Positions 24,296 through 33,291 of a stretch of 34,506 nt of DNA are shown here, one piece after another. The translations under genes were made by a program, and so were the position numbers. The stretch comes from Treponema sp. (lineage in GTDB: Bacteria; Spirochaetota; Spirochaetia; Treponematales; Breznakiellaceae), in NCBI GenBank assembly GCA_031288495.1, contig JAITRH010000092.1, positions 1 through 34,506 on the forward strand, written 5' to 3'. The notes beneath the pieces are model-generated. The model was not told the origin of the DNA. It did no database searches and was given only the letters and a program-made list of their open reading frames with translations. The stretch's first letter is position 1. The number at the start of each line of letters is the position of its first letter.

Positions 24296-25057
24296 ATGAA
24301 TGACATGACAAGCAATCAGGCCTATGACAACCATGAGTATATTTCTCGCATACTCGAAGTAGGAATAAGGTGCTTATGCAGCGCAGACCCGGATATTGAA
24401 CGGCTTCTGGGCAACAGAATGGGAGCGCTGGTACCCTTGCTTGAACAGTATATCTGCGAAATTGAACGCTTTAACCCGGTTTACCATCTGGTGAAGGTGC
24501 GGAACCGCCGGGAACTGGTGGTCAAGCATATCCTTGATTCCCTAGGCCCTTTGGGGATCATGCTTCGTTTCACTGAAAACCTTGGCGGCGGGTCTATCCC
24601 TCCCCGGCGTTTTGCGGATGTAGGTTCCGGTGCAGGCCTGCCGGGCATCCCCTTGGCCATCGGTTTCCCGGATAGCGAACAATATGGGTTCACCCTGATT
24701 GAGCGGATGGGAAGGCGGGCCGGGTTTCTTAGAAATACCAAGGCCATATTAGGGCTCACCAATGTTACGATTGAAGAAGGGGAGATGGAAAAGTCCCCTT
24801 CAGGACGGTTTCATCTCATCACGTTCAGGGCCTTTCGGCCTTTGGAGCCACGGCTCCTTACATCCCTTTTCCGGCTTTTGGCTCCGGGAGGGGTCTTGTT
24901 CGCCTACAAGGGCCGCCAAGAAACCATTGCCTCGGAGATGCTCCGGGTGGAAACCGTTCTTGGAAGCTGGGAGCAAATACCCCTCAGGATCCCCTTCCTT
25001 GAAGAGGAGCGGCATGTGGTGGTACTCAGACCTCCGCGGCAAGGCGGTATTAATTAA
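24296..25057 (+). CDS. rsmG: 16S rRNA 7-methylguanosine methyltransferase RsmG (GidB)
   Basis: A 253-residue methyltransferase, the only complete plus-strand gene that I accept. The SAM motif DVGSGAGLPGIPLAIGFP is diagnostic of RsmG, which methylates G527 of 16S rRNA. FNPVYHLVKVRNRRELVVKHILDSL fits the N-terminal conserved block. ATG at 24296 follows AGGGGT. Its last codons lie inside the left arm of the inverted-repeat element at 25051, so the repeat supplies the stop region. No gidA partner is present. Confidence 0.93.
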   Translation: MNDMTSNQAYDNHEYISRILEVGIRCLCSADPDIERLLGNRMGALVPLLEQYICEIERFNPVYHLVKVRNRRELVVKHILDSLGPLGIMLRFTENLGGGSIPPRRFADVGSGAGLPGIPLAIGFPDSEQYGFTLIERMGRRAGFLRNTKAILGLTNVTIEEGEMEKSPSGRFHLITFRAFRPLEPRLLTSLFRLLAPGGVLFAYKGRQETIASEMLRVETVLGSWEQIPLRIPFLEEERHVVVLRPPRQGGIN

Positions 25058-25173
25058 CGTGAGTTCGACGGGGGCCACAGATTACGCAGATGTTTCATTC
25101 CCAAATCCTCTTAATCTGCGAAAATCAGCGTAATCTGTGGACTTTTTCTTCTTTATCGAACTCACGTTAATTA
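25051..25173. repeat. nested inverted-repeat element (123 bp)
   Basis: The outer arms are a perfect 18-base inverted repeat: TAATTAACGTGAGTTCGA at 25051-25068 and its complement at 25156-25173. Inside lies a second perfect 13-base pair (CCACAGATTACGC at 25075-25087, GCGTAATCTGTGG at 25128-25140), plus partial repeats of the ATCTGCG type. The middle sequence belongs to the 'CAGATTACGCAGAT' motif that I recall as recurring in several genomes. No protein is encoded. It may be a mobile small element or a bidirectional terminator between convergent genes. Confidence 0.8.
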
Positions 25174-25357
25174 GTTCGCGGTGAAGGAATAAAGAAACTA
25201 AGCTGCACAGGGCCCAAAGGATAGGTTCGCATCTTTTTCTTTACCGGAACGGTAAGGCCGCGCAAATCCGGGATTTTCCCCCGGAGCGAAAGGGACGTGA
25301 GGGCCCCTGATCTGAAGCGCCTTCCTGCAGCAGGAGCAGGACCTTTGCAGCCTGGGA
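25174..25357. other. convergent intergenic region with further hairpins
   Basis: Between the inverted-repeat element and the flavin reductase stop. It holds TTACCG-GAA-CGGTAA (25241-25255), CCGGG/CCCGG near 25276 and CCTG-CAG-CAGG (25324-25334). Spacing is irregular. No gene is seen. Confidence 0.45.
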
Positions 25358-25993
25358 CTATAGGTTTCCGGTAGAGAGCCCATCCTCCGCAGGTATTTTT
25401 GTTTTGAAATCCTGTAGAACCCTTTGGCAGGCAGCCTCAATGCCTATCCGATCCAGGGGCCGTGTATCGGTATGTCGGGCCATAATCGTGTGTTCCAGCC
25501 GGGCATTGAGCAAATGAAATACCAGTCGCAGTTGTTCTTCCATCATGGCGGCTCCCCGGGGATCCGGAGAACCAAAGGTAACGAGAAAAAGGGCGTATTT
25601 TGGTCTTCCTACGGGTTTTTGAATCCCCAAAGAAAATTTAGCTTCATAGTACTGCTGGGTACGGTCAAAAATAGCCTTCAAAGGAGCGGGGAATCCCAGG
25701 CAAAATACCGGAGAAGCCACCACTAAAAAATCCGCATCTTGAAAGGCCCGGTCCAGGGGAGTGAAATCATCATAAGTACAGCCTTGGGTGTGTTTACAAT
25801 ACCCGCAATGGATGCAGGGTTTAAGGCCAAGCTCATACGCAGAGATGATCCGCACCGGATCTTCTGGCTGCATCTGAGCGTGCCACTGAGCGACAAAACA
25901 ATCCACCAGGGTTGCCGTCACTCCCCGGGGACGGGGAGAACCCATCAATACCAGGGCATTTTTTGGTTTTTGGATCTTGTTGGTTTCTCCCAT
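25358..25993 (-). CDS. NADPH-dependent FMN reductase / flavodoxin-like protein
   Basis: A 211-residue flavodoxin-fold protein from ATG 25993 (MGETNKIQKPKNALVLMGSPRPRG). The flavin phosphate loop is GSPRPRGVTATLVDCF. It has a cysteine-rich segment, CIHCGYCKHTQGC, between strands 2 and 3, as in the iron-sulfur flavoprotein/azoreductase-like group. The later VVASPVFCLGFPAPLKAIFDR is typical. The ORF track starts at 26071 inside uxuA; the inner start fits AAAGAAG upstream and leaves 11 bases to the uxuA stop. As the last gene of the hexuronate operon its role there is unclear; it may supply redox balance. Confidence 0.8.
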   Translation of the reverse strand: MGETNKIQKPKNALVLMGSPRPRGVTATLVDCFVAQWHAQMQPEDPVRIISAYELGLKPCIHCGYCKHTQGCTYDDFTPLDRAFQDADFLVVASPVFCLGFPAPLKAIFDRTQQYYEAKFSLGIQKPVGRPKYALFLVTFGSPDPRGAAMMEEQLRLVFHLLNARLEHTIMARHTDTRPLDRIGIEAACQRVLQDFKTKIPAEDGLSTGNL

Positions 25994-26004
25994 ACCGGTC
26001 TTCT

Positions 26005-27090
26005 TTAGGTCTCGCTGCTCATCCTTTTGGCCATCTTCTGGATCCCTTCCCATAAACCGTTGAGATAACAAACCCCCAAAGCCCGGTCATACAGACCATA
26101 ACCCGGCATGGCCTTTTCTCCCCAGATGGCGCGACCATGATCCGGCCGGATAGGACCGTCAAAACCGGTATCGTAGAGGGCCTTCATGATGGCAAACATA
26201 TCCATAGACCCGTCTGCGGAGAGATGGGCGCATTCCTCAAAATTACCGGGACCATGGTGGCGGAGGTTCCGCACATGGGCACAGTGGATCCGGCCTTTGA
26301 GGGCGCTGATAATGTCTGGAATGTCATTACGGGGATTAGTACCCAGGCTACCGGTACAGAGGGTTACGCCATTGTAGGGATTATCCACTGTGGTAATGAG
26401 CCTGAGGAGTTGTTCCTTGCAGGTCATGATCCGGGGGAGTCCAAATACCGACCAGCCAGGATCATCCGGATGCATGGCCATCTTGATACCGTAGTGTTCA
26501 CAGGTAGGCATGATCGCCTTAAGAAAATAGGTGAGATTGGCAAAGAGCTGTTCCCCATCAATGCCCTGGTATCGCTCAAAAAGCCTTTTAAGATGGCTCA
26601 AACGTTCAGGTTCCCAGCCTGCCAGGGTATACGCTTGGGATTGGGCCTGCATAGTTTTGAACAGCCCTCCAGGATCCATGCGATCCAGGATCCTTTGATC
26701 GTAGCTCATAGCCGTACTGCCGTCGCTTCGCGGCTTGGCCAGATCCGAACGGGTCCAGTCAAAGATAGCCATAAAATTATAGCAGACCATAGATATACCC
26801 GCTTCCCCTAAACGGCTCAGGGTAGCGATATAATGGTCAATATACAGGTCCCGTTCCGGTTCCCCTATCTTGATAGCATCGTGAACATTGAGGCTCTCAA
26901 TTCCTGCCAGAGTAAGCCCTGCGGCTTCAACCTCGGCTTTCATGGCCATGATGGCTTCTCGTTCCCATACATCCCCTGACTGGGTTCCATATAAGGTCGT
27001 AATAACCCCCCTTACCCCGGGGACTTGTCGAATCTGTGCTAAGGTAACAGAATCATAGCCGGTTCCAAACCAGCGCATCGTCATGTGCAT
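26005..27090 (-). CDS. uxuA: mannonate dehydratase
   Basis: A 361-residue enzyme that removes water from D-mannonate to give 2-keto-3-deoxygluconate, a step of hexuronate degradation. The opening MRWFGTGYDSVTLAQIRQVPGVRGVI and the later KMAMHPDDPGW and CAHVRNLRHHG are characteristic. Normal length. ATG at 27090, with a second ATG two codons in. It lies 27 bases after the dehydrogenase gene and has only a weak ribosome site, suggesting coupled translation. Confidence 0.95.
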   Translation of the reverse strand: MHMTMRWFGTGYDSVTLAQIRQVPGVRGVITTLYGTQSGDVWEREAIMAMKAEVEAAGLTLAGIESLNVHDAIKIGEPERDLYIDHYIATLSRLGEAGISMVCYNFMAIFDWTRSDLAKPRSDGSTAMSYDQRILDRMDPGGLFKTMQAQSQAYTLAGWEPERLSHLKRLFERYQGIDGEQLFANLTYFLKAIMPTCEHYGIKMAMHPDDPGWSVFGLPRIMTCKEQLLRLITTVDNPYNGVTLCTGSLGTNPRNDIPDIISALKGRIHCAHVRNLRHHGPGNFEECAHLSADGSMDMFAIMKALYDTGFDGPIRPDHGRAIWGEKAMPGYGLYDRALGVCYLNGLWEGIQKMAKRMSSET

Positions 27091-27117
27091 AAGGTGATTA
27101 TACTCAAAAGCCGGTTC

Positions 27118-28134
27118 TTATTCAAAGGACAGGACGATCTTCTTGATAGATGGGTCTCCTGCATCGATCATGCTGAAGGCTTTAATGGCCTCCGCAAAGG
27201 GAATTACATGAGAAACCGCCCCTTCGATGGGGATCTTCCCTTCATTATAAGCGGCAATTACGTCTTTAAACTTGTGGTTCTGCAGTCGTGAACCTCGGAC
27301 ATCCAATTCCTTAGCGGTGATCTTGAACTGCTGTACCGGGGAAGGCTCATCTAAGAAGGCCATAGTGATGATCCGGCCTGCGTTGCAGGTGAGGTCTGTA
27401 AGTAGGGGCAGAGAACCGGGGAACCCTGCGGCGTCAATCGAAACCGTAGGACCCCAAAGAGTATATTCCTTGAGTTTTGCGGCGAGATCTTCTTTCTTTG
27501 CATTGATGACTTCACTTACCCCCAAGGCTTTGGCTTCTACGAGGCGCTCGTCCACCACATCCGAAACGATGATACGGGCGCCGGTTAAGCGGGCCGCCTT
27601 AATGAGGCTTTTTCCCAGAGCCCCGGCACCGAGAATGAACAGGATATCTTCTTTGGTGATTTCCGCCCGGGAACAGGACTGAAAGGCAATGCTCATAGGC
27701 TCGATCATCACCGCATCGGTAAAGGAAAGTGTTGGCGGCAAGATATGCATGGCTTCCTCTCCGGCTGCCAAGTACTCCCGGTAACCTCCGTCAATGTGAA
27801 CCCCCCGGACTTTCAGGTTACAGCAGATATTGGGTCGGCCGATGCTGCAGGGATAACAGGTACCGCAATTAACGATCTGATCCACAATCACCGGGTCTCC
27901 GACCTTCACATGGGTAACGTCTTTCCCAATTTCCACGACCACCCCTACTATCTCATGCCCCATGACCCGGGGATAGGTTGCTACCGGGGAAGTACCGTGG
28001 TAAATATGCACATCAGAACCGCAGATCCCTGCAGCTTTCACCTGTACTAGGACATCGGTGGATTTTTCTATCCTAGGGACATCCACCTCAAGCATCTTGA
28101 GAACCTTTGGCTTTTCCGTTAGTAGTTGTTTCAT
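27118..28134 (-). CDS. zinc-dependent medium-chain dehydrogenase (uronate pathway type)
   Basis: A 338-residue MDR-family enzyme. The catalytic-zinc motif is GHEIVGVV after AGICGSDVH. Structural-zinc cysteines are in CGTCYPCSIGRPNICC, and the Rossmann loop is LGAGALGKS. Together with uxuA and a TRAP importer it probably oxidises or reduces a hexonate or hexuronate, such as fructuronate or L-galactonate (a YjjN/LgoD-like role), filling the place of UxuB. The exact substrate is inference. ATG at 28134 follows AGGGAG. Confidence 0.85.
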   Translation of the reverse strand: MKQLLTEKPKVLKMLEVDVPRIEKSTDVLVQVKAAGICGSDVHIYHGTSPVATYPRVMGHEIVGVVVEIGKDVTHVKVGDPVIVDQIVNCGTCYPCSIGRPNICCNLKVRGVHIDGGYREYLAAGEEAMHILPPTLSFTDAVMIEPMSIAFQSCSRAEITKEDILFILGAGALGKSLIKAARLTGARIIVSDVVDERLVEAKALGVSEVINAKKEDLAAKLKEYTLWGPTVSIDAAGFPGSLPLLTDLTCNAGRIITMAFLDEPSPVQQFKITAKELDVRGSRLQNHKFKDVIAAYNEGKIPIEGAVSHVIPFAEAIKAFSMIDAGDPSIKKIVLSFE

Positions 28135-28206
28135 CTTTTCTCCCTAATAATAAAGGTGGCGAACATTCTGTTCAGAAAGTTGTGGGGCAAACAGCATAAA
28201 CTCCTC

Positions 28207-29547
28207 TCATCTAAAAAGGCTCAGGATTGAAGGAACCGGCACCCGCGGCACATACCCCGCAAACCATTTGAGGGGCAGCATGATCGTTTCGGGGATCAGG
28301 GTCATAACAAGCAGGAGAAAGCACTGGACAATGAAGTAAGGCAGGGTAGGCATCAGGATTTCTTCCATTTTGACTTTACCCGTTGCGCAGGCAACATTGA
28401 GGACCGGCCCAACCGGCGGGGTAAGCAGGCCGAGGACGTTTACCAGTACAAAATTGATACCAAAGTAAACCGGATCGATTCCCGCAACTCTAAGCAGGGG
28501 CAGGAAAATCGGGGTTAAAATAAGAATCGTGGGCACCACGTCCATAGCGGTTCCCACGAGAAGAACCACCACCATCAGCATCCCGTTTAGCAGGATGGGC
28601 CGGTCGGTTAATCCGCTCAACGCAGCGGTGATCATCTGGGGCATCCGGGCGATAGTCATGATATAGGCCGCAACCTGGGCGGCGGCCGCGAGGAACATGA
28701 CCACGCTGGATGTTTTCGCGGCGCCGATGAGGGCCTTGAATATATCCCTGGGTTTGAGTTCCCGGTACACCCAAACCCCCACAAGAAGCGCGTACACCAC
28801 GGCCACAACCCCCGCTTCGGTGGCGGTAAACACCCCTCCCCGGAGTCCCACAATGATAATTACCGGGAGGAGCAATGCCCATAGCCCGCTCAGAAATATC
28901 CACAGGGTTTCTTTGATCGTCGGTTGCGGTGCGTCGGTTTTAACCGCGTCTTTGCGGGAGATAAAGAACCAGCAGATGCTCATAATTATGGTGAGGTATA
29001 TTGCCGGCGCTATACCGCCAAGAAAAAGGGACTTGATCGAAACCCCTGCCGCAACGCCGTATACGATCATGGGGACCGAAGGAGGCATAATGGGCGCTAC
29101 CATATTGCCTGCGGCCACAAGCCCTGCGGCTTTTGCCCGGTTATAGCCGGAATTTGCCATCATGGGGATGAGGATAGCCCCCAGGGCGGCGGTGCTGGCT
29201 ACGGCGGAACCCACAAGACTAGCAAACATGAGGCAGGCAAGGATGGTAACATAGCCCAGGCCGCCCCGGACCCGGCCCACAAAAATATTACAAAAGTTTA
29301 TGATCCGCTTGGTAAGGCCGCCCCGGTTCATTAGTTCTCCGGCGACCACAAAGAATGGCAGGGCCATCATGGTAACGCTGTCTACTCCCCTCATGAGTTG
29401 AGCCGCTATAATTTGCGGATTAGTGGAAGTTCCCCCCATGTGGAGCGCCGTAGCGGAGGAACCGAACAGCAAAGAGAAGGCAATAGGAAGGCCCAGCATC
29501 ATCGATCCGCAGAGGTACACCAAAAATAGAATTATCAAACCCATCAT
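28207..29547 (-). CDS. dctM: TRAP transporter large permease
   Basis: A 446-residue membrane protein with about 12 hydrophobic segments. It shows DctM features such as PFFVVAGELMNRGGLTKRI and NMVAPIMPPSVPMIVYGVAAG. It is the ion-coupled transport subunit of the TRAP system. ATG at 29547 follows AGGAG. It lies 6 bases after dctQ and the substrate is set by dctP. Confidence 0.93.
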   Translation of the reverse strand: MMGLIILFLVYLCGSMMLGLPIAFSLLFGSSATALHMGGTSTNPQIIAAQLMRGVDSVTMMALPFFVVAGELMNRGGLTKRIINFCNIFVGRVRGGLGYVTILACLMFASLVGSAVASTAALGAILIPMMANSGYNRAKAAGLVAAGNMVAPIMPPSVPMIVYGVAAGVSIKSLFLGGIAPAIYLTIIMSICWFFISRKDAVKTDAPQPTIKETLWIFLSGLWALLLPVIIIVGLRGGVFTATEAGVVAVVYALLVGVWVYRELKPRDIFKALIGAAKTSSVVMFLAAAAQVAAYIMTIARMPQMITAALSGLTDRPILLNGMLMVVVLLVGTAMDVVPTILILTPIFLPLLRVAGIDPVYFGINFVLVNVLGLLTPPVGPVLNVACATGKVKMEEILMPTLPYFIVQCFLLLVMTLIPETIMLPLKWFAGYVPRVPVPSILSLFR

Positions 29548-29553
29548 TTTCTC

Positions 29554-30090
29554 CTATTGTATGCTGTCTTGCATTTGATCCGCTTCAGTGTCATCCCGTA
29601 TTGCAAGCAGAGCCGCTACCGGCATTTTCATAACGATGAGGCGGAATATATTCACCAGGGCAATGGTGCCGATGGCAATACCGGTAATAATCCCCGATGC
29701 GTATACGAGAAAAGTCGGAAATTTGGTGGCTACCCAGTTGTCATGCAAATTCTGGAGAACCAGCCCCCAGCTTCCCTGGGTTAGAATGACCATAAGCCAG
29801 ATAACTCCAGCCTGTACCAAAAAGTAGATGATTCGCTGGGCGATAACCGGTACCCGCGATAGTATGCTGTCGATGATAAGGTGTTGGTTATCCCTCATGG
29901 CTCCGATGGAACCCAGATACACCAGGTATATAAAGCAGAGCCGGGCGATTTCCTCAGACCAGGCAAAACCCTTGCTGAACAGGTACCGGAAGAGCACATT
30001 CATAAAGACAAGGATTATCATAACCGCTAGAAAAAAGGCAATCAGAATTTCAATAGCCTTAAAAAGGGTATCCAACATCTTTTTCACCAA
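29554..30090 (-). CDS. dctQ: TRAP transporter small permease
   Basis: A 178-residue DctQ protein with four membrane helices and the typical FAWSEEIARLCFIYLVYLG. I keep the GTG at 30090 because GGGGAGG lies six bases upstream, while the next ATG (MLDTLF) is too far from it. It pairs with dctM to form the membrane complex. Confidence 0.9.
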   Translation of the reverse strand: MVKKMLDTLFKAIEILIAFFLAVMIILVFMNVLFRYLFSKGFAWSEEIARLCFIYLVYLGSIGAMRDNQHLIIDSILSRVPVIAQRIIYFLVQAGVIWLMVILTQGSWGLVLQNLHDNWVATKFPTFLVYASGIITGIAIGTIALVNIFRLIVMKMPVAALLAIRDDTEADQMQDSIQ

Positions 30091-30171
30091 AAACCTCCCC
30101 TAACAACACAGATAAAACCCTGCCCTTGGTTAGCCCCTGATATTGAAATCAGCAGGCTAACCAGGAGAACC

Positions 30172-31206
30172 CTATTTGACCGCTTTGATCCGCTCAGTCA
30201 GGGATTTTGCCCACGGGTTTTCCGCATAGAGTTTGTCGGTAAGAGGCTGAATCAACTCGATGATCCGCTGCTGATCCGCTGCGGCAGTGGGCGTTACGAT
30301 TACCCCTTTATCCTGCAAGAATTTGCGGTCGCTATCCACACTCTTGATGTAGTCATCCCATGCCTTCACCGTCGTGGCTTTTGCCGCATCGGTGACGATC
30401 TTTTGCTGCTCTGGGGTGAGTTTATCGTAGAAACTTTGGCTTACCACGATTTCCAGGGTAGCGATGATATGATTGGTCTCATAGAGATATTTCTGTACCT
30501 CATAGAAAGCCTGGCTTATCACCGTAACCATACCATTGTCCTGACCATCCACCACGCCGGTTTCCAGAGCAGAGAAAAGTTCTCCCAAGGGGATAACCTG
30601 TGCGCTGGCCCCTAAATTTTCGGCAATTCCTACGTGGATCGGGTTACCGGGCATCCGGAATTTCTGACCCTTAAATTCATCCACGCTGGTGAGGGGCTTA
30701 TTACTCGTAAAGGTCCGGGCGCTGTTCGGCCCCCAAGCCAACATGTAAACTGAAGGAAATTTCTGATGGAATTCCTTGTTAATTTCCTCTGCAATGGGAC
30801 CGGTCCAGACGTTCTTCGCATGGTTAAGATCCCGGTACAGGAAGGGCCAGTCGGAAATCAGCATGGTGGGATATTCCTGGTTCATCGGGGTACCCACAAT
30901 GGCAACTTCAATGGTTCCGTTGCGGACTCCGTTCCACAGATCCGCTTCATTACCCAGGGTACCATCGTGGTATACATCTACTTTGAGGGCCCCCCCTGAG
31001 GCTTGTTCAATCTGGGGCTTAAATACGGTATCCAAGGCTGCTGCCATGGGATGGGTACCGCCCCAGTTGTCCCCTACCTTGATAGTTACCGTTTTCACGG
31101 TTGAACCCGCTGCAGGTCCTTGGTCTTTACCGCCAGTGGCAAAGAGACTGCCCACGGTAGCAAAGCCTAACAAAACCCCTACTACCCATTGTTTTCTACA
31201 TTTCAT
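30172..31206 (-). CDS. dctP: TRAP transporter solute-binding protein
   Basis: A 344-residue DctP-family protein. ATG 31206 (MKCRKQWVVG) has GGAGG just upstream; the ORF track's TTG start at 31218 runs over it. A signal peptide ends near residue 24. The body shows GVRNGTIEVAIVGTPM, GQKFRMPGNPIHVGI and LETGVVDGQDNGM, with the conserved Arg that salt-bridges the acid group of the ligand. A sugar acid such as a hexuronate is likely given uxuA next door. It is the first gene of the operon. Confidence 0.9.
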   Translation of the reverse strand: MKCRKQWVVGVLLGFATVGSLFATGGKDQGPAAGSTVKTVTIKVGDNWGGTHPMAAALDTVFKPQIEQASGGALKVDVYHDGTLGNEADLWNGVRNGTIEVAIVGTPMNQEYPTMLISDWPFLYRDLNHAKNVWTGPIAEEINKEFHQKFPSVYMLAWGPNSARTFTSNKPLTSVDEFKGQKFRMPGNPIHVGIAENLGASAQVIPLGELFSALETGVVDGQDNGMVTVISQAFYEVQKYLYETNHIIATLEIVVSQSFYDKLTPEQQKIVTDAAKATTVKAWDDYIKSVDSDRKFLQDKGVIVTPTAAADQQRIIELIQPLTDKLYAENPWAKSLTERIKAVK

Positions 31207-31218
31207 GGTTTCCTCCAA

Positions 31219-31579
31219 AAGAATGTAAAGATTATTTCATTAAATACTACCATGGAGCTAGGGTCGTGTCAACTTTTTTATAGCAGCCTAAGGCAATTTC
31301 TGAGAGCCCCTTTTCAGGTAAGATAAACCCGGCATATCAATGCTTAGGGATACTCCCCAAAGTATGATGGAGGCATTTTGGTACGAAGCCAAAAAGCGTT
31401 AATCCGTGATACCATAATAAACGCGCTTCCCTGATCCTGAGCCGTTTTTCCCGCAGCATACCGGTGGAGATCCCCTGCCCATTGCTTTCTCGGGGGTAAA
31501 TGCGTAACCCGCTTCCCCCTGCACATTTTCTACAAGTTTATTGGCGTATCCCAGGGTTCTTTACATAACAAGGGCCTGT
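31219..31579. other. intergenic region between the lipoprotein and TRAP operons
   Basis: 361 bases. The minus-strand ORF at 31344-31526 lacks domain features and a good ribosome site, so I do not call it. An AT-rich stretch near 31225-31280 may contain the dctP promoter, but no strong -35/-10 pair was found. Confidence 0.4.
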
Positions 31580-32371
31580 TCACCGGGCTTCGGCAATGGC
31601 TAAGGTCCATACAGCCTTGTTAAGAGGATCCGTCCAGGTTTCCAGTACATAAAAGCTCCCTAAGGTACCGGAAGCCTTGACTTCATTGCTGTTTACCGCT
31701 GAAAAAGACGAAAAGGCACCCCTTGAGTCTTGGACACTTTCCACCTTGGAGGTTACGGTATTTGAAATGGATTCAATAATCGAGAAAACCGCATTTTCAT
31801 AGGAGGCAATCACCGTATCTTTATGGTACAATCGAGGTCCCGCGAATCCAACCCCTACCCAAAAACCGGAAATTCGTTTCGGAGGATTATCCACCCATTG
31901 AGGCCGTTCGGTTTTAGCGGCATACCGGTGCTTAATCGGGAGACTTTGGGAAGCCCGATACCGAGTCCGGACAAAAACCGCCTGGTGCTCGATCCATACA
32001 TCCTGTTCGGGATCAAATTCCAGGGCCTCCCGGTAATTTCCATACCCTTCATTATCGTAATGCAAGGTCGCTTCATGTTCGGATCGGTAATCCAAAAACC
32101 CGGTTCCGATCTCCACCCGGTGTAAGACTTCCCCGCTTACCCTTTGGAAAAAGGCTACCCGCCGGGCGGCATCTTCCAGGGCTAAATCAATAGCCTCCTG
32201 GCGGTTCATCCGCACCCCCGCCACACCGATAAAGATCAATTCGTTTTTTTCTTCCTCTACCGGTGAGAAGTTCAAAAAATCCTGATCTAAAGGAACTGAA
32301 CCCTGGGGATTCGGAGAACCGGCACAAGAAAACAAGAGAACCGAACAAACTAACCCAGCATACCATAGCAT
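31580..32371 (-). CDS. LPP20-like lipoprotein
   Basis: A 263-residue secreted protein. The start MLWYAGLVCSVLLFSCAG is a lipoprotein signal with a lipobox ending in Cys. The region MNRQEAIDLALEDAARRVAFF resembles the LPP20 fold (helix with a repeated 'A...A' pattern). Near the C-terminus is WTLAIAEAR, also common in LPP20-type proteins. Role unknown; probably envelope. The ATG at 32371 has GAAGGA upstream. It follows the next lipoprotein gene by 58 bases, so they form a pair. Confidence 0.65.
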   Translation of the reverse strand: MLWYAGLVCSVLLFSCAGSPNPQGSVPLDQDFLNFSPVEEEKNELIFIGVAGVRMNRQEAIDLALEDAARRVAFFQRVSGEVLHRVEIGTGFLDYRSEHEATLHYDNEGYGNYREALEFDPEQDVWIEHQAVFVRTRYRASQSLPIKHRYAAKTERPQWVDNPPKRISGFWVGVGFAGPRLYHKDTVIASYENAVFSIIESISNTVTSKVESVQDSRGAFSSFSAVNSNEVKASGTLGSFYVLETWTDPLNKAVWTLAIAEAR

Positions 32372-32429
32372 AAGGGATATCCTTCAACGGTATGGAGGAT
32401 CGAATCCCCCATATCCGTCATAGAGCTGT

Positions 32430-33008
32430 TTACTGATTTACCACCTCAGGCTTCGTGTTGATCCGTTCTAATTGCTGATCCATCAGCTTGAGGGCTTCCA
32501 TAGCCTTAAACTCCGCATATCGGGATGCTTCATTCTCAATAACATCTGCGGCAGCCCTGGCGGCATCGGTCTTACTATAGGAGATGAGGACCCAAAAAGT
32601 ACCGTCCTTTGTCTGTTCCCGCTTCACCGGTATCGCGCCTCTTAAGGTGGTTTGGGTTAACTGCCGGCCAACAATTTCAGCAAACTCAAGGCTGGCCTGG
32701 CTATTCTCGGTCCCTGCTGAACGGGCATAGTCGGTGATCATGGCCTGTACATTGGCATTGAGTTGGAAGGCCAAGGATTGCCGGGCCCGGGATTCCGCCA
32801 TGGTCATGGACTGGTTAATGGTGGACAGTTTTGCGCTGCCGATACCGAAGATCGCGTCTTCTTGGATCGGCGGATCTATAACGAAACCCGGTAGATCCGC
32901 CGGGGCTCCACCCCGTGAGGATGAGGAAGACGAAGCACAACCTACCCCGGTCAAGACAGCCAAGGCCAAAACGAAGAGAACAGGATACTGCTTTCTCAGC
33001 TTTTTCAT
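32430..33008 (-). CDS. LPP20-family lipoprotein
   Basis: A 192-residue lipoprotein. The signal MKKLRKQYPVLFVLALAVLTGVGCASSSSS contains a lipobox (TGVGC). The mature part has the LPP20 pattern: GIGSAKLSTINQSMTMAESRARQSLAFQLNANVQAM, then VLISYSKTDAARAA. LPP20 proteins are outer-membrane or periplasmic lipoproteins of unclear role. ATG at 33008. A leader of about 250 bases may precede it. Confidence 0.8.
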   Translation of the reverse strand: MKKLRKQYPVLFVLALAVLTGVGCASSSSSSRGGAPADLPGFVIDPPIQEDAIFGIGSAKLSTINQSMTMAESRARQSLAFQLNANVQAMITDYARSAGTENSQASLEFAEIVGRQLTQTTLRGAIPVKREQTKDGTFWVLISYSKTDAARAAADVIENEASRYAEFKAMEALKLMDQQLERINTKPEVVNQ

Positions 33009-33262
33009 AAAAACTCCTTAATAAAATAACATCCAGGTCTTATACAAGAACCTGATATCAAAAGGTACTATGAGCGATTTGCCCGCTTATCCCTTTAGAT
33101 TCACAAGTATACCCGATAGGGATTGGTACGGTGTCCCTGCCTAGTTCCTTGCATCAGGATGAACCGCTTCAGTTGCAGGAATAGGGAGATTCTGCTCAAA
33201 CCCTACCGTACCTCCTGCAAATACAGGAGAAGCACACCCAACCTGACGCCAGTGCTGCCTAT

Positions 33263-33291
33263 AGTATAGCTATTTTGCCATATCCTAGGAA
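33263..33291 (-). promoter_or_regulatory. candidate promoter for the lipoprotein pair
   Basis: The minus strand has TATACT (33263-33268) as -10 and TTCCTA (33286-33291) 17 bases upstream as a weak -35. It would give a leader of about 245 bases that includes the small hairpin CTCCTG/CAGGAG near 33215. Confidence 0.3.

Noticed and set aside
31344-31526. 60-residue minus-strand ORF in the lipoprotein/TRAP gap
   Set aside because: No recognised domain, no good ribosome site and no neighbouring partner; possible chance frame.
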